Source: Peribacillus simplex (GTDB lineage Bacteria > Bacillota > Bacilli > Bacillales > DSM-1321). From it: DNA of 64,000 bases. The notes below the pieces were generated by a model. It had not been told where the DNA came from, made no database searches, and was given only the letters and a program-made list of their open reading frames with translations. The position numbers and the translations under genes are program-made. The stretch spans positions 4,988,001 through 5,052,000 of the forward strand of contig NZ_CP126106.1 in the NCBI RefSeq assembly GCF_030123325.1, given 5' to 3'. This document shows positions 53,560-61,788 of this stretch, one piece after another; within the stretch, counting starts at the first letter, position 1, and the number at the start of each line of letters is the position of its first letter.

Positions 53560-54258
53560 TTAAGTCAATGTTAACAGTTTGGCCGAAGTATAATTATACT
53601 TCTCGATTGATAAATCAAAAACGGTTCCCGCTTTTAAAAAGACCGTACTTTCAACGATTAAAGTCGGATCTCCTGGCTGCAAGTCCAAAAGCTTGGCATC
53701 ATCGTCATTTAGTTTTTCACACGAAATGATTTTATCTGCAAACCCGATATTCAACTTCAAATCCTCGACTATATATTCATAAATGGAACCATTTGCAATT
53801 TCTTTATTTAAGATGGGGATGATGTCTTTATTGAAATAGGACTCTTCTATTACAATGGGTTCACCATTTAAGTATCTAACCCGTTTGAGGTTATAGATTT
53901 TGGTTTTCACCTGGCATTTCATTTGTTTGGCCAATTTTTCATCAGCTTCTATTAATTCTAATTTCAACACTTTACTTTTCATTTCATCATTCGGAAAAAC
54001 TTTGGTTAAGCCACTCATATCCCTCATCGAAATGCATCCCGGTCTGGAAAACTCCCTTAGGAATATGCCGCTTCCTTGCACTTGATAGATATAACCCTGC
54101 TCAACCATTATATTGATTGCTTTTCTAATGGTATTCCTGCTGACATCGAACCTCTTCATCAACTCTTCTTCAGTAGGTAACTTAGTATTTAATGTATATT
54201 TTCCTTCTACTATTTCTTTCTCCATTTGTTCTACGACCATTCTATACTTTACATCCAT
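53560..54258 (-). CDS. GntR/HutC-family regulator with UTRA domain
   Basis: A 232-residue regulator. The winged helix (LPTEEELMKRFDVSRNTIRK, residues 27-46) is followed by a UTRA effector domain (residues 90-228; RVRYLNGEPIVIEESYF, GDPTLIVEST). HutC-type regulators usually sense sugars, amino acids or their phosphates and control adjacent genes. Here no target gene is next to it, only a long inverted repeat and the repeat array upstream, so it looks orphaned. The ATG start is the first in frame. Confidence 0.9.
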   Translation of the reverse strand: MDVKYRMVVEQMEKEIVEGKYTLNTKLPTEEELMKRFDVSRNTIRKAINIMVEQGYIYQVQGSGIFLREFSRPGCISMRDMSGLTKVFPNDEMKSKVLKLELIEADEKLAKQMKCQVKTKIYNLKRVRYLNGEPIVIEESYFNKDIIPILNKEIANGSIYEYIVEDLKLNIGFADKIISCEKLNDDDAKLLDLQPGDPTLIVESTVFLKAGTVFDLSIEKYNYTSAKLLTLT

Positions 54259-54316
54259 ATTTCCATATACCTTCCTCTATGCATAATGATTAGAACAATA
54301 CTTTAGACTGAATGAT

Positions 54317-54363
54317 AGGTTTTCTTTACAATAGTTTATTTTATAACGATTGTAAAGAAACCT
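54317..54363. repeat. Imperfect inverted repeat upstream of the GntR gene
   Basis: AGGTTTTCTTTACAAT (54317-54332) recurs inverted as ATTGTAAAGAAACCT (54349-54363) with one bulged T and a 16-bp loop. It could be an operator of the GntR protein, a terminator of the array, or the end of a lost element. Confidence 0.5.
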
Positions 54364-54385
54364 CTGTTTCTTTCAAATCCGAAGA

Positions 54386-55700
54386 AAAGCGAGTTTGCCT
54401 ACAGTTTTTTCAAGAAAACATTCCCGCTGATTTTCAGAAATCCGCTCCCTTTCCGCCGACTGTCTGCCAAGCCTCCTCGACGCGAGCGCCTGTGGGGTCT
54501 CGGCTAGCCAGTTATTCGGCAGGAGTGTCGCAAATTTCTTCCATCCAATAAGGATTACAGTAAAAAAACATGAAGGATATACTAGTCTTAAACATAATTC
54601 GGGATGAGACCAGCCTACAGTTTTTTCAAGAAAACATTCCCGCTGATTTTCAGAAATCCGCTCCCTTTCCGCCGACTGTCTGCCAAGCCTCCTCGGCGCG
54701 AGCGCCTGTGGGGTCTCGACTAGCCAGTTATTCGGCAGGAGTGTCGCAAATTTCTTCCATCCAATAAGGATTACAGTAAAAAAACATGAAGGATATACTA
54801 GTCTTAAACATAATTCGGGATGAGACCAGCCTACAGTTTTTTCAAGAAAACATTCCCGCTGATTTTCAGAAATCCGCTCCCTTTCCGCCGACTGTCTGCC
54901 AAGCCTCCTCGGCGCGAGCACCTGTGGGGTCTCGGCTAGCCAGTTATTCGGCAGGAGTGTCGCAAATTTCTTCCATCCAATAAGGATTACAGTAAAAAAA
55001 CATGAAGGATATACTAGTCTTAAACATAATTCGGGATGAGACCAGCCTACAGTTTTTTCAAGAAAACATTCCAGCTGATTTTCAGAAATCCGCTCCCTTT
55101 CCGCCGACTGTCTGCCAAGCCTCCTCGGCGCGAGCATCTGTGGGGTCTCGGCTAGCCAGTTATTCGGCAGGAGTGTCGCAAATTTCTTCCATCCAATAAG
55201 GATTACAGTAAAAAAACATGAAGGATATACTAGTCTTAAACATAATTCGGGATGAGACCAGCCTTCAGTTTTTTCAAGAAAACATTCCAGCTGATTTTCA
55301 GAAATCCGCTCCCTTTCCGCCGATTGTCTGCCAAGCCTCCTCGACGCAAGCGCCTGTGGGGTCTCGGCTAGCCAGTTATTCGGCAGGAGTGTCGCAAATT
55401 TCTTCCATCCAATAAGGATTACAGTAAAAAAACATGAGGGATATACTAGTCTTAAACATAATTCGGGATGAGACCAGCCTTCAGTTTTTCAAGAAAACAT
55501 TCCAGCTGATTTTCAGAAATCCGCTCCCTTTCCGCCGACTGTCTGCCAATCCTCCTCTGCGCAAGCGCCTGCGGGGTCTCGACTAGCCAGTTATTCGGCA
55601 GGAGTGTCGCAAATTTCTTCCATCCAATAAGGATTACAGTAAAAAAACATGAGGGATATACTAGTCTTAAACATAATTCGGGATGAGACCAGCCTTCAGT
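54386..55700. repeat. Tandem array of six type-B repeats (216 bp each)
   Basis: The mark GGGATGAGACCAGCC recurs at 54601, 54817, 55033, 55249, 55465 and 55680, so the period is 216 bp (last 215). Each unit holds a GC-rich core, on the plus strand CTGTCTGCCAAGCCTCCTC to GGCAGGAGTGTCGCA, plus an AT-rich spacer. Neighbouring units differ by only a few substitutions. Because 216 is a multiple of three, stop-free frames run through the array (a 254-codon minus-strand frame and several 65-codon plus-strand frames), and I treat these as artefacts. Reverse-complemented, the core aligns with the type-A repeat. Confidence 0.93.
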
Positions 55701-55712
55701 TTTTATTAAAAA

Positions 55713-55858
55713 CACGTCTCAGTTGATTGGAACGTAAGGTACGAGACTCCTGCTTAGAAAAGCGTGGCCAAGGGAGACCCCACAGGCGCAAAAGCGCCGA
55801 GGAGGCTCCCGGACCGCCCGCGGAAAGCGAGTGCCTGGAGTGGAAATCAACATTCTAT
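55713..55858. repeat. Single type-A repeat copy next to the type-B array
   Basis: It starts TTGATTGGAACG, has GAGACTCCTGC, AGGGAGACCCCACAGGCGC, CGAGGAGGCTCCCGG and ends TGGAAATCAACATTC. It lies in the same orientation as the 4.5-5.2 kb array. It joins directly to the truncated last type-B unit. Confidence 0.85.
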
Positions 55859-55869
55859 GTTAACAACCC

Positions 55870-55911
55870 TCAAAAGAAGAGACATCCTATCAATTAACGA
55901 TAGGATGTCTC
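55870..55911 (-). terminator. Terminator of the pepD gene
   Basis: AGACATCCTATC (55880-55891) pairs perfectly with GATAGGATGTCT (55899-55910). On the minus strand a short T-rich stretch follows. It is about 45 bp past the pepD stop codon. Confidence 0.75.
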
Positions 55912-55953
55912 CAAATCTATTGAATTTCAATTGTTCCCTAGACATGCAGTTGT

Positions 55954-57420
55954 TTATAGATCCTTCATTCTCTTTAATGTGTAAACAAAGTATTCCCAGT
56001 TGTTTATGGTCGAAGGGATGCTTAAGTGTTCTTCAGGTGTATGTACGGAAAACATATCCGGTCCGATTGAAACAGTATCCAACCCTGGTATCTTATCTAT
56101 GAATACCCCACACTCGATCCCTGCATGCACAGCGATGATTTCAATGTCCTCTTGATATTTTTCTTTATATGTCTCTTCAAATAATTTCTTGAGTTTCGAA
56201 TCAGGATTATAGGGCCATTCCGGATAATCCGCGTCAACCAATAGCTCGCACCCAAGCATGTCGGCAATCGCCTTTGCTTGCGTGACCATATTATATTTGA
56301 TGCTTTTGACCGAACTCCTGATTTCACTTTCGAATAGCATTTCCGCTTCATTTGTTGTAACGACACCTAGATTCGTCGAACTTTCCACTAATCCTTCTAT
56401 TCCCATGCTCATTCCTTGAACACCATGCGGGATTACCAGTAAGGAGGTAATGGCTCTAGTCACAGTCTCTTTGGAAAAAACGTTTGAAGAAACCGTTTCG
56501 ATCTTTTCAAACTTGATCGATACCTCAGGGTCGGAAGATTGCAGTTCATTTTTAAAAGTATCTTCCCATTGCTGGAGTTTCTCCGTTATCTTCTGAACAT
56601 CTTCTGCATGAAACAGTACAGTTGCCTCTGCTTCACGGGGAATGGCATTCCCTTTCAGTCCCCCGTTCATTTGCTGTATGTAACAAGGGAAGGCTGTCGT
56701 TAATCCATGTAATACTCTGCCCAAAAGTTTATTGGAGTTCCCTCTTTCCTTATGGATGGACATACCGGAATGTCCGCCCTTCAACCCTTTAATCCTGATG
56801 TTATAAGATACAGCATCAACAATAGAAGCCGATTCCCATCCGATTGGCAGGACCTGCCGCACGCGTATTCCTCCTGCAGAGCTGACCAGCAGCTTTCCAT
56901 CTTCCTCCGAATCGATATTGATCATCATTTTTCCCTTGAAGTGAGCCGGATCCACGGCAAGTGCACCGTTCATTGTCGTTTCTTCTTCAGTCGTTATGAC
57001 TATTTCAAGAGAGGGATGCGGAATATCATTTGCATCCAATAATGCCAAAGCATACGCAACAGCGATCCCATTATCCGCCCCCAATGTTGTATCCGTCGCA
57101 TACAACATGTCTCCCACAATCCTTAATTGAAGCGGATCTTTCTCAAAATCATGAAGCGTACCCTTGTTCTTTTCGCAAACCATGTCCATATGCCCCTGGA
57201 TAATGACGGTAGGTGCACTTTCATATCCCATTGTCGCAGCCTTTTTGATAATCACATTCAGCGCTTCATCCTGGATCACCTCCAGGTTCCTATCCTTAGC
57301 GAATCGAACCAGATAATCACTGATTGCTTTTTCATTAGCCGATCCTCTCGGGATTTTGGAAATCGCTGCAAAATAATGAAACACCGGATGGCTCGATAAT
57401 TCTTCTAACGTGCTATACAT
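55954..57420 (-). CDS. pepD: Aminoacyl-histidine dipeptidase PepD (M20 family)
   Basis: A 488-residue cytosolic metallopeptidase that cleaves Xaa-His and other dipeptides. Metal and catalytic motifs of M20C are visible: QGHMDMVCEK, TTLGADNGIAVAYALAL (bridging Asp), TTEEETTMNGA (Glu pair), GLKGGHSGMSIHK, NAIPREAEA and HAGIECGVF. Length is usual for PepD. The ATG at 57420 (MYSTLEEL) follows AAAGGATG; the longer frame adds six residues without a better site. It is monocistronic. Confidence 0.93.
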   Translation of the reverse strand: MYSTLEELSSHPVFHYFAAISKIPRGSANEKAISDYLVRFAKDRNLEVIQDEALNVIIKKAATMGYESAPTVIIQGHMDMVCEKNKGTLHDFEKDPLQLRIVGDMLYATDTTLGADNGIAVAYALALLDANDIPHPSLEIVITTEEETTMNGALAVDPAHFKGKMMINIDSEEDGKLLVSSAGGIRVRQVLPIGWESASIVDAVSYNIRIKGLKGGHSGMSIHKERGNSNKLLGRVLHGLTTAFPCYIQQMNGGLKGNAIPREAEATVLFHAEDVQKITEKLQQWEDTFKNELQSSDPEVSIKFEKIETVSSNVFSKETVTRAITSLLVIPHGVQGMSMGIEGLVESSTNLGVVTTNEAEMLFESEIRSSVKSIKYNMVTQAKAIADMLGCELLVDADYPEWPYNPDSKLKKLFEETYKEKYQEDIEIIAVHAGIECGVFIDKIPGLDTVSIGPDMFSVHTPEEHLSIPSTINNWEYFVYTLKRMKDL

Positions 57421-57459
57421 GAAAAAACATCCTTTCATTTTAAATATTTATACTGCCTC

Positions 57460-58068
57460 TCATCCTTTTACTTTTCCAGAACGGAACACTGCCACTCTCG
57501 TGAACAAAGGATACAGAACGTACCCCAGATAAACACCAATCATGTTCAGGATTAGGTCATCGACATCCAAACTTCCGCGCCGAAAAACGAACTGACAGAT
57601 TTCGATGCCCGAAATCGAAAGTAATGGATAAAGAAATTTCCTTTTAGCGGAGGGCTCTTTCCCTTCCCTCGACAACAAATACAGCCCGAATGGAATGAAC
57701 AGCCCCACATTGGCGCTAAGGTTATAAAATGACACAAGCCCGTTCATATCGTTCGATAAATATGAAAGGATCGTAGAAAAAGGAACCAAATTATACGAAT
57801 ATACCTGCCCTTCTGGTCGAAAGAACAACAAAACCAATAATGATAAACTGTAGCCAAACAATACTGCACGCCACAAAAGGTGCGGAATCATGACCGTTTC
57901 ACCTCGAAAAAAAAGGACCGCAAACGAAACGAAAAGAAGTATACAAAACCAGACAACGATGACCACCAAAGGATTCAAATATAATCGGAGCTGAAGAAAA
58001 AAAGGCAAACCGCACAAAAACAATGCTTGCGACAGCAAAAGGGAAAGCATGACCGATTTTAGAGACAT
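57460..58068 (-). CDS. VanZ-like membrane protein
   Basis: A 202-residue membrane protein with about five hydrophobic segments. The VanZ-like pattern (NLVPFSTI, NLSANVGLFIPFGLYL, GIEICQFVFRRGSLDVDDLILN in two parts, IGVYLGY) is clear. VanZ family members give low teicoplanin resistance in Enterococcus, but most homologues have no known role. The ATG at 58068 follows GGGGGAG. It is 39 bp upstream of pepD on the same strand, possibly cotranscribed. Confidence 0.85.
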   Translation of the reverse strand: MSLKSVMLSLLLSQALFLCGLPFFLQLRLYLNPLVVIVVWFCILLFVSFAVLFFRGETVMIPHLLWRAVLFGYSLSLLVLLFFRPEGQVYSYNLVPFSTILSYLSNDMNGLVSFYNLSANVGLFIPFGLYLLSREGKEPSAKRKFLYPLLSISGIEICQFVFRRGSLDVDDLILNMIGVYLGYVLYPLFTRVAVFRSGKVKG

Positions 58069-58223
58069 ATGACTCCCCCTTCTATTTCTTACCAATCATT
58101 GCATGTCCTTATATCCTAGGACAACTTTAAGAACCCGTCAACAAACTGCATTAACCTGTCAGTAGAAAACCTTCGGGGGGACGCTTTTCGAATAACCGAT
58201 GGGAAGGATAATCTTCCGCTATA

Positions 58224-58266
58224 ACAAAAAAGCAGGTTCCCCATGTTCCGGGAATCCTGCTTTTTG
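58224..58266. terminator. Terminator of the ABC-2 exporter operon
   Basis: AAAAAGCAGG (58226-58235) pairs with CCTGCTTTTT (58256-58265), with inner TTCCC/GGGAA. It has T-runs on both strands and follows the permease gene on the minus strand. Confidence 0.85.
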
Positions 58267-58285
58267 TTTAATGATAAAGTTCATT

Positions 58286-59302
58286 TTATAGTGAACGGTA
58301 CTTTTTTAAACTAATAATATTGATGGTGATAAAAACGGCTGCAAATGCTAGGAGAATGAGGAGATCCAGTAAAACCTCATTGAACGCGAAGCCTTTGTAC
58401 ATAATGCCGTTCATGGCATCCGATGCGTAATAAAGAGGCATGATCTTGCCGATTTTTTGCAGCCAGTCCGCCATGCCATCCAATGGGAAAATCCCTGTAA
58501 AGAAGACTTGCGGCACGATGACCAGCGGTATGAATTGTACCATTTGGAATTCGGATGTCGCGAAACTCGATAGTAATGTACCAAGCGATAGTGCAACGAG
58601 CGCGACCAGTATATTCGTCAGTAAAACGAGCCAAATGGAGCCAACAAGGACGATATCCAATACATTGACTGCATATAGTACGACAATTATGGTTTGAACG
58701 AGAGCAAATAAGCCATATCCGATCACATAGCCCGCTACGATTTCGTACCTTTTAATCGGGGTGGCAAGCAGCCGTTCCAGCGTACCACTTGTACGCTCTT
58801 TCAAAAGCGCGATCCCCGCTATCAAAAATACAAAGAAAAAAACGAAAAAGCTGACGAGCATCGGACTGAAAGTATCAAAACCCTTTGTGTCGGCATCTCC
58901 GTATACATATTGCTCCTCAATTGAAGGCGTGTTTTTTTCATCCCCTTGCAAAGCATGCATCATTTGCATTTGAACGGCCTTTGCATGGGACGGTTCGTCG
59001 TTCAATAGTGTCAGTTTCAATTTGCCATTTTCAACATGCAGCCAGCCATCCGTATCATTCTCAATCATTTTTTCCTGAGAAAATTCCTCAGCAGCCGTTA
59101 CTTGAAAATCCGCCTGTTTCAATGCTTTGACCATGGTTCCATCACTGCCTGTAACTACGAGTTTCAAATCACTTGCTTCTGTATCGAAAATAAAATACAT
59201 GAGCGTTAAAATGAGCAATGGAGCCAGGAAAAATAAAGCGAGTGTCCTTCGATCCCGGCGCAGCTGCTGTGTAATTCGAGTAACTAGAGAGGCAATTCTC
59301 AT
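58286..59302 (-). CDS. ABC-2 type exporter permease
   Basis: A 338-residue membrane protein: one N-terminal membrane segment, a large extracellular part (residues about 45-155), then five segments (FFVFFFVFLIAGIALL onwards) with the family motif ERTSGTLERLLATPIKRYEI after segment two and VFFTGIFPLDGMADWLQ near the end. It resembles YhfP/YfiN-type drug or lipid exporters. Its start overlaps the ATPase stop by four bases (ATGA). The substrate is unknown. Confidence 0.9.
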   Translation of the reverse strand: MRIASLVTRITQQLRRDRRTLALFFLAPLLILTLMYFIFDTEASDLKLVVTGSDGTMVKALKQADFQVTAAEEFSQEKMIENDTDGWLHVENGKLKLTLLNDEPSHAKAVQMQMMHALQGDEKNTPSIEEQYVYGDADTKGFDTFSPMLVSFFVFFFVFLIAGIALLKERTSGTLERLLATPIKRYEIVAGYVIGYGLFALVQTIIVVLYAVNVLDIVLVGSIWLVLLTNILVALVALSLGTLLSSFATSEFQMVQFIPLVIVPQVFFTGIFPLDGMADWLQKIGKIMPLYYASDAMNGIMYKGFAFNEVLLDLLILLAFAAVFITINIISLKKYRSL

Positions 59303-60033
59303 TTTAGGCCGCCTCCAATCCTTAAAAAAACATCATCAAGCGTTTCCACGGCAAATTGTGTCTTTAAAGCTGCCGGGGTTCCTGCCGCGATGATTTCACC
59401 TTCACGCAGCATCGCCAGTTTATCGCACCGTTCCGCTTCATCCATCACGTGCGTCGTGATGATGATCGTCTTATGATCTTCATTTCTTAAACGCTCAAGT
59501 TCCTGCCAAATCGATTGTTTCAGCAAAGGGTCTATTCCTACTGTCGGTTCATCCAAAATGAGAATTGCCGGATTTTGGATGAGTGCCATCGCCAGTGACA
59601 GACGGCGTTTCATTCCCCCGGAATAATGCGCAACCCGAACATTCAAATCACTCGTCAACTGTACGATCTCAGCTGCATATTGAATGCGTTCCCTTCGTTC
59701 CTTTTTCGAAAAACGGTATAGCTTCGCAAAAAACTCGAGATTTTCAGCTCCCGTCAGTTCTGTATATAAAGCATCGGACTGTGCCATATAGCCGACATCC
59801 ATTAACAGTGCTTGATTTGGCACTTCATGATCCAGAACCGTGACTTTACCCGCATCGGGCTTAATCAATCCGACAATCATTTTAATCAAGGTCGTCTTTC
59901 CGCATCCGGATGGACCCAGCAAGCCAAAAATCCCGTTTTTTTCAATACTCAGGCTCAATGGCTGAATGACCTTTTTCTGATGAAAACCTTTGGCAATTCC
60001 TTCAATGGAAATCGCATTTTTCAATGTACACAC
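59299..60033 (-). CDS. ABC-2 exporter ATPase
   Basis: A 244-residue ATPase: Walker A GPSGCGKTT, Q-loop YMAQSDALY, signature YSGGMKRRLSLAMAL, Walker B ILILDEPTVGID, H-loop ITTHVMDEAE. It powers the permease encoded downstream. The gene is divergent from a TetR regulator 109 bp away. Confidence 0.93.
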   Translation of the reverse strand: MCTLKNAISIEGIAKGFHQKKVIQPLSLSIEKNGIFGLLGPSGCGKTTLIKMIVGLIKPDAGKVTVLDHEVPNQALLMDVGYMAQSDALYTELTGAENLEFFAKLYRFSKKERRERIQYAAEIVQLTSDLNVRVAHYSGGMKRRLSLAMALIQNPAILILDEPTVGIDPLLKQSIWQELERLRNEDHKTIIITTHVMDEAERCDKLAMLREGEIIAAGTPAALKTQFAVETLDDVFLRIGGGLK

Positions 60034-60056
60034 ATCCTCCCTCTTTAATTAACACG

Positions 60057-60109
60057 GTGTTGAGTGTATCATCATTCTAAGGCAGCATTTGGTCTAATAC
60101 AATCAACAC
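60057..60109. promoter_or_regulatory. Inverted repeat between the ABC and TetR genes
   Basis: GTGTTGA (60057-60063) and TCAACAC (60103-60109) face each other in the divergent gap. They are possible half sites for the TetR protein, but are far apart, so this is a weak call. Confidence 0.3.
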
Positions 60110-60142
60110 ATTTGGAAAAATGTTCAGTGAAGGAGACATTAC

Positions 60143-60742
60143 ATGGCATCGATTCATGAGGATATGGTACAAAAGACGAAGATGCAGATACAACATCATT
60201 TTATTGCACTCGTTGAGGCAGAGGGGTTCACACATGTAACAGTGAAGAAAATTGCAGAGCGCACCAACATCAATCGGGGTACATTCTATTTGCATTACAC
60301 AGATAAATATGAATTGATGGATCACTTACAGCAGGAATTGTTAAATGAACTTCAAACCCGCATTACTGCCATATTGCCGAAGGAGGCTTTCATGGCCCTT
60401 CATCAACAACAGCTTTACCCGCCCTTCGTGGAGATTTTTCAATTCATCAGTGAACATGCCCACGCTTTGAGGGCCATTCTTGGCGATCAGGGCGATCCTT
60501 CTTTTGCCAAAAAAATAAAGCGCGTATTCGGTGAAGAACTATTGGAGCGTTTGATCAGCCAGCATCCAGCAGCTAAAAATGAAGCGTTCCGCATGTATAT
60601 GCACGCCTTCCTGACATCGGCGATTTTAGGGGTGATTACTGAGTGGCTGGAGAATTGCGAAGAGCAAACGGCGGAAGAAATGGCGAAAATCCATTTTCAA
60701 ATCTTGAACTTCATCAGCCAATTGCGCACATTCATACAATGA
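60143..60742 (+). CDS. TetR-family regulator
   Basis: A 199-residue repressor. The helix-turn-helix at residues 20-60 (VKKIAERTNINRGTFYLHY) is followed by a TetR_C_33-like helical domain. It is divergent from the ABC-2 exporter operon and most likely controls it. The ATG follows GGAGACATTAC. Confidence 0.9.
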   Translation: MASIHEDMVQKTKMQIQHHFIALVEAEGFTHVTVKKIAERTNINRGTFYLHYTDKYELMDHLQQELLNELQTRITAILPKEAFMALHQQQLYPPFVEIFQFISEHAHALRAILGDQGDPSFAKKIKRVFGEELLERLISQHPAAKNEAFRMYMHAFLTSAILGVITEWLENCEEQTAEEMAKIHFQILNFISQLRTFIQ

Positions 60743-60832
60743 ACGAATCATCAAAGGCATGTTCCATCAACATACCTTTAAATCTGATTACATCTTTCCC
60801 TCCGCTTTCACCTCTGCATTTCCAACGCAAAA

Positions 60833-60858
60833 AAACTCATTTTCAAATAAATGAGTTT
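60833..60858. terminator. Bidirectional terminator after the TetR gene
   Basis: AAACTCATTT (60833-60842) pairs with AAATGAGTTT (60849-60858). On the minus strand it is followed by TTTTTTGCG and can end the small gene 60959-61150; on the plus strand it can end the TetR gene. Confidence 0.75.
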
Positions 60859-60958
60859 AAAAGCAAAACAAGATATGGATTTTTCGCTCAGCGTTCCCGG
60901 ATAGAACAAAGGGATTTCATAATTGAATACCGCTAATGATGTTGGGATTTTAGTTGAT

Positions 60959-61150
60959 TTACCTAAGGGAAAACAATTTTAAAAACGGATTCTTTTTCTT
61001 ATCCGTTATCCTTAACTCATCCATGATGATTTGATCCTCATGATCAGCTATCCATTTCCTTAGTGCATCTTTATCCTGGCATTGTGTTAAATATGTCTGG
61101 CCACCCTTGCCTGTAGCATTAATAACATATCTATTGAACGTTTTCTCCAT
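60959..61150 (-). CDS. Small hypothetical protein
   Basis: A 63-residue protein, MEKTFNRYVINATGKGGQTY then LTQCQDKDALRKWIADHEDQ, ending in a basic NPFLKLFSLR tail. No domain is recognised; it is charged and soluble. The ATG at 61150 is preceded by AAAAGGCGGG; a longer frame opens at 61201 without a ribosome site. A terminator at 60833 follows. The clean start, the composition and the terminator make it a probable gene. Confidence 0.6.
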   Translation of the reverse strand: MEKTFNRYVINATGKGGQTYLTQCQDKDALRKWIADHEDQIIMDELRITDKKKNPFLKLFSLR

Positions 61151-61436
61151 AATTGCCCGCCTTTTTAATAAAATGTCTTGAATCTTTAAATACGAATGCA
61201 CTGCATTTTCTTTATCATTTACAAAAGAAACATAATAAATATATTTAGAATTTTGATTGGCAATAGCGTGTTCTGCTTGAAAGTATTGAATAAAGTAAAT
61301 CGATGCTGGTTATCATAATTGGATTAATCGAACCTATCATAATGTGCTAACTAATATTTGTCAATACGTTTTTAAAATGTAAATGAAACGTAAATTTTCA
61401 GTCTTGTTAAAGAAATATTTTTTTACGATACAGGGG

Positions 61437-61466
61437 TTTACAACTGCTAAATGATGGGAGTAGAAT
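61437..61466 (+). promoter_or_regulatory. Sigma-A promoter of the ktrB-ktrA operon
   Basis: TTTACA (61437-61442) and TAGAAT (61461-61466) are separated by 18 bp. The start, near 61473, precedes the riboswitch directly. Confidence 0.5.
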
Positions 61467-61487
61467 ACGTTTATCAATTTAATGCAT

Positions 61488-61614
61488 TTCGGCCAAAACT
61501 CAAGGGAATTGAGTACGGAGGACCCAATCAATTGGGGTTAATTCTGCCTTGCAGAAGGGATGAGATCAGCTCTTTCGCCATCCTACCCGTCAGCTAACTT
61601 CGTCGGCTAAAGCG
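61488..61614 (+). promoter_or_regulatory. c-di-AMP (ydaO/yuaA) riboswitch
   Basis: The conserved ydaO blocks are present in order: GAGTACGGAGGACCCA, TTGGGGTTAATTC, ATCAGCTCTTTCG, ATCCTACCCGTCAGCTAAC and TTCGTCGGCT. In Bacillus this riboswitch turns transcription off when c-di-AMP is high and stands before the ktrAB genes, as here. The terminator at 61611-61652 is its expression platform. Confidence 0.92.
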
Positions 61615-61652
61615 AAGGAGGTCATAAGACCGCCTATTTCGGGAGTTTTTTT
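61611..61652 (+). terminator. Riboswitch expression-platform terminator
   Basis: CGAA, GGAGGTC, a loop, GACCGCC and TTCG form a stem followed by GGGAG and seven T. It overlaps the end of the aptamer, so aptamer folding and termination are linked. Confidence 0.8.
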
Positions 61653-61788
61653 GCACGCTTTTTGTGGCAAAATAACTGTTCGTTGTTTTCGCTGGTCTTT
61701 TTATTATGCCTTTAAAAAGAGGAAAGCAGATTGATGATTAAAATATCATTCAGTTTTACACAATATTTTAATAAGTAAGGATGATCAT

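Noticed and set aside
54373..55137. 254-codon minus-strand frame with three near-identical 72-residue repeats
   Set aside because: It is produced by the 216-bp period of the type-B array (a multiple of three). It has no ribosome site, and the same units give open frames on the other strand.
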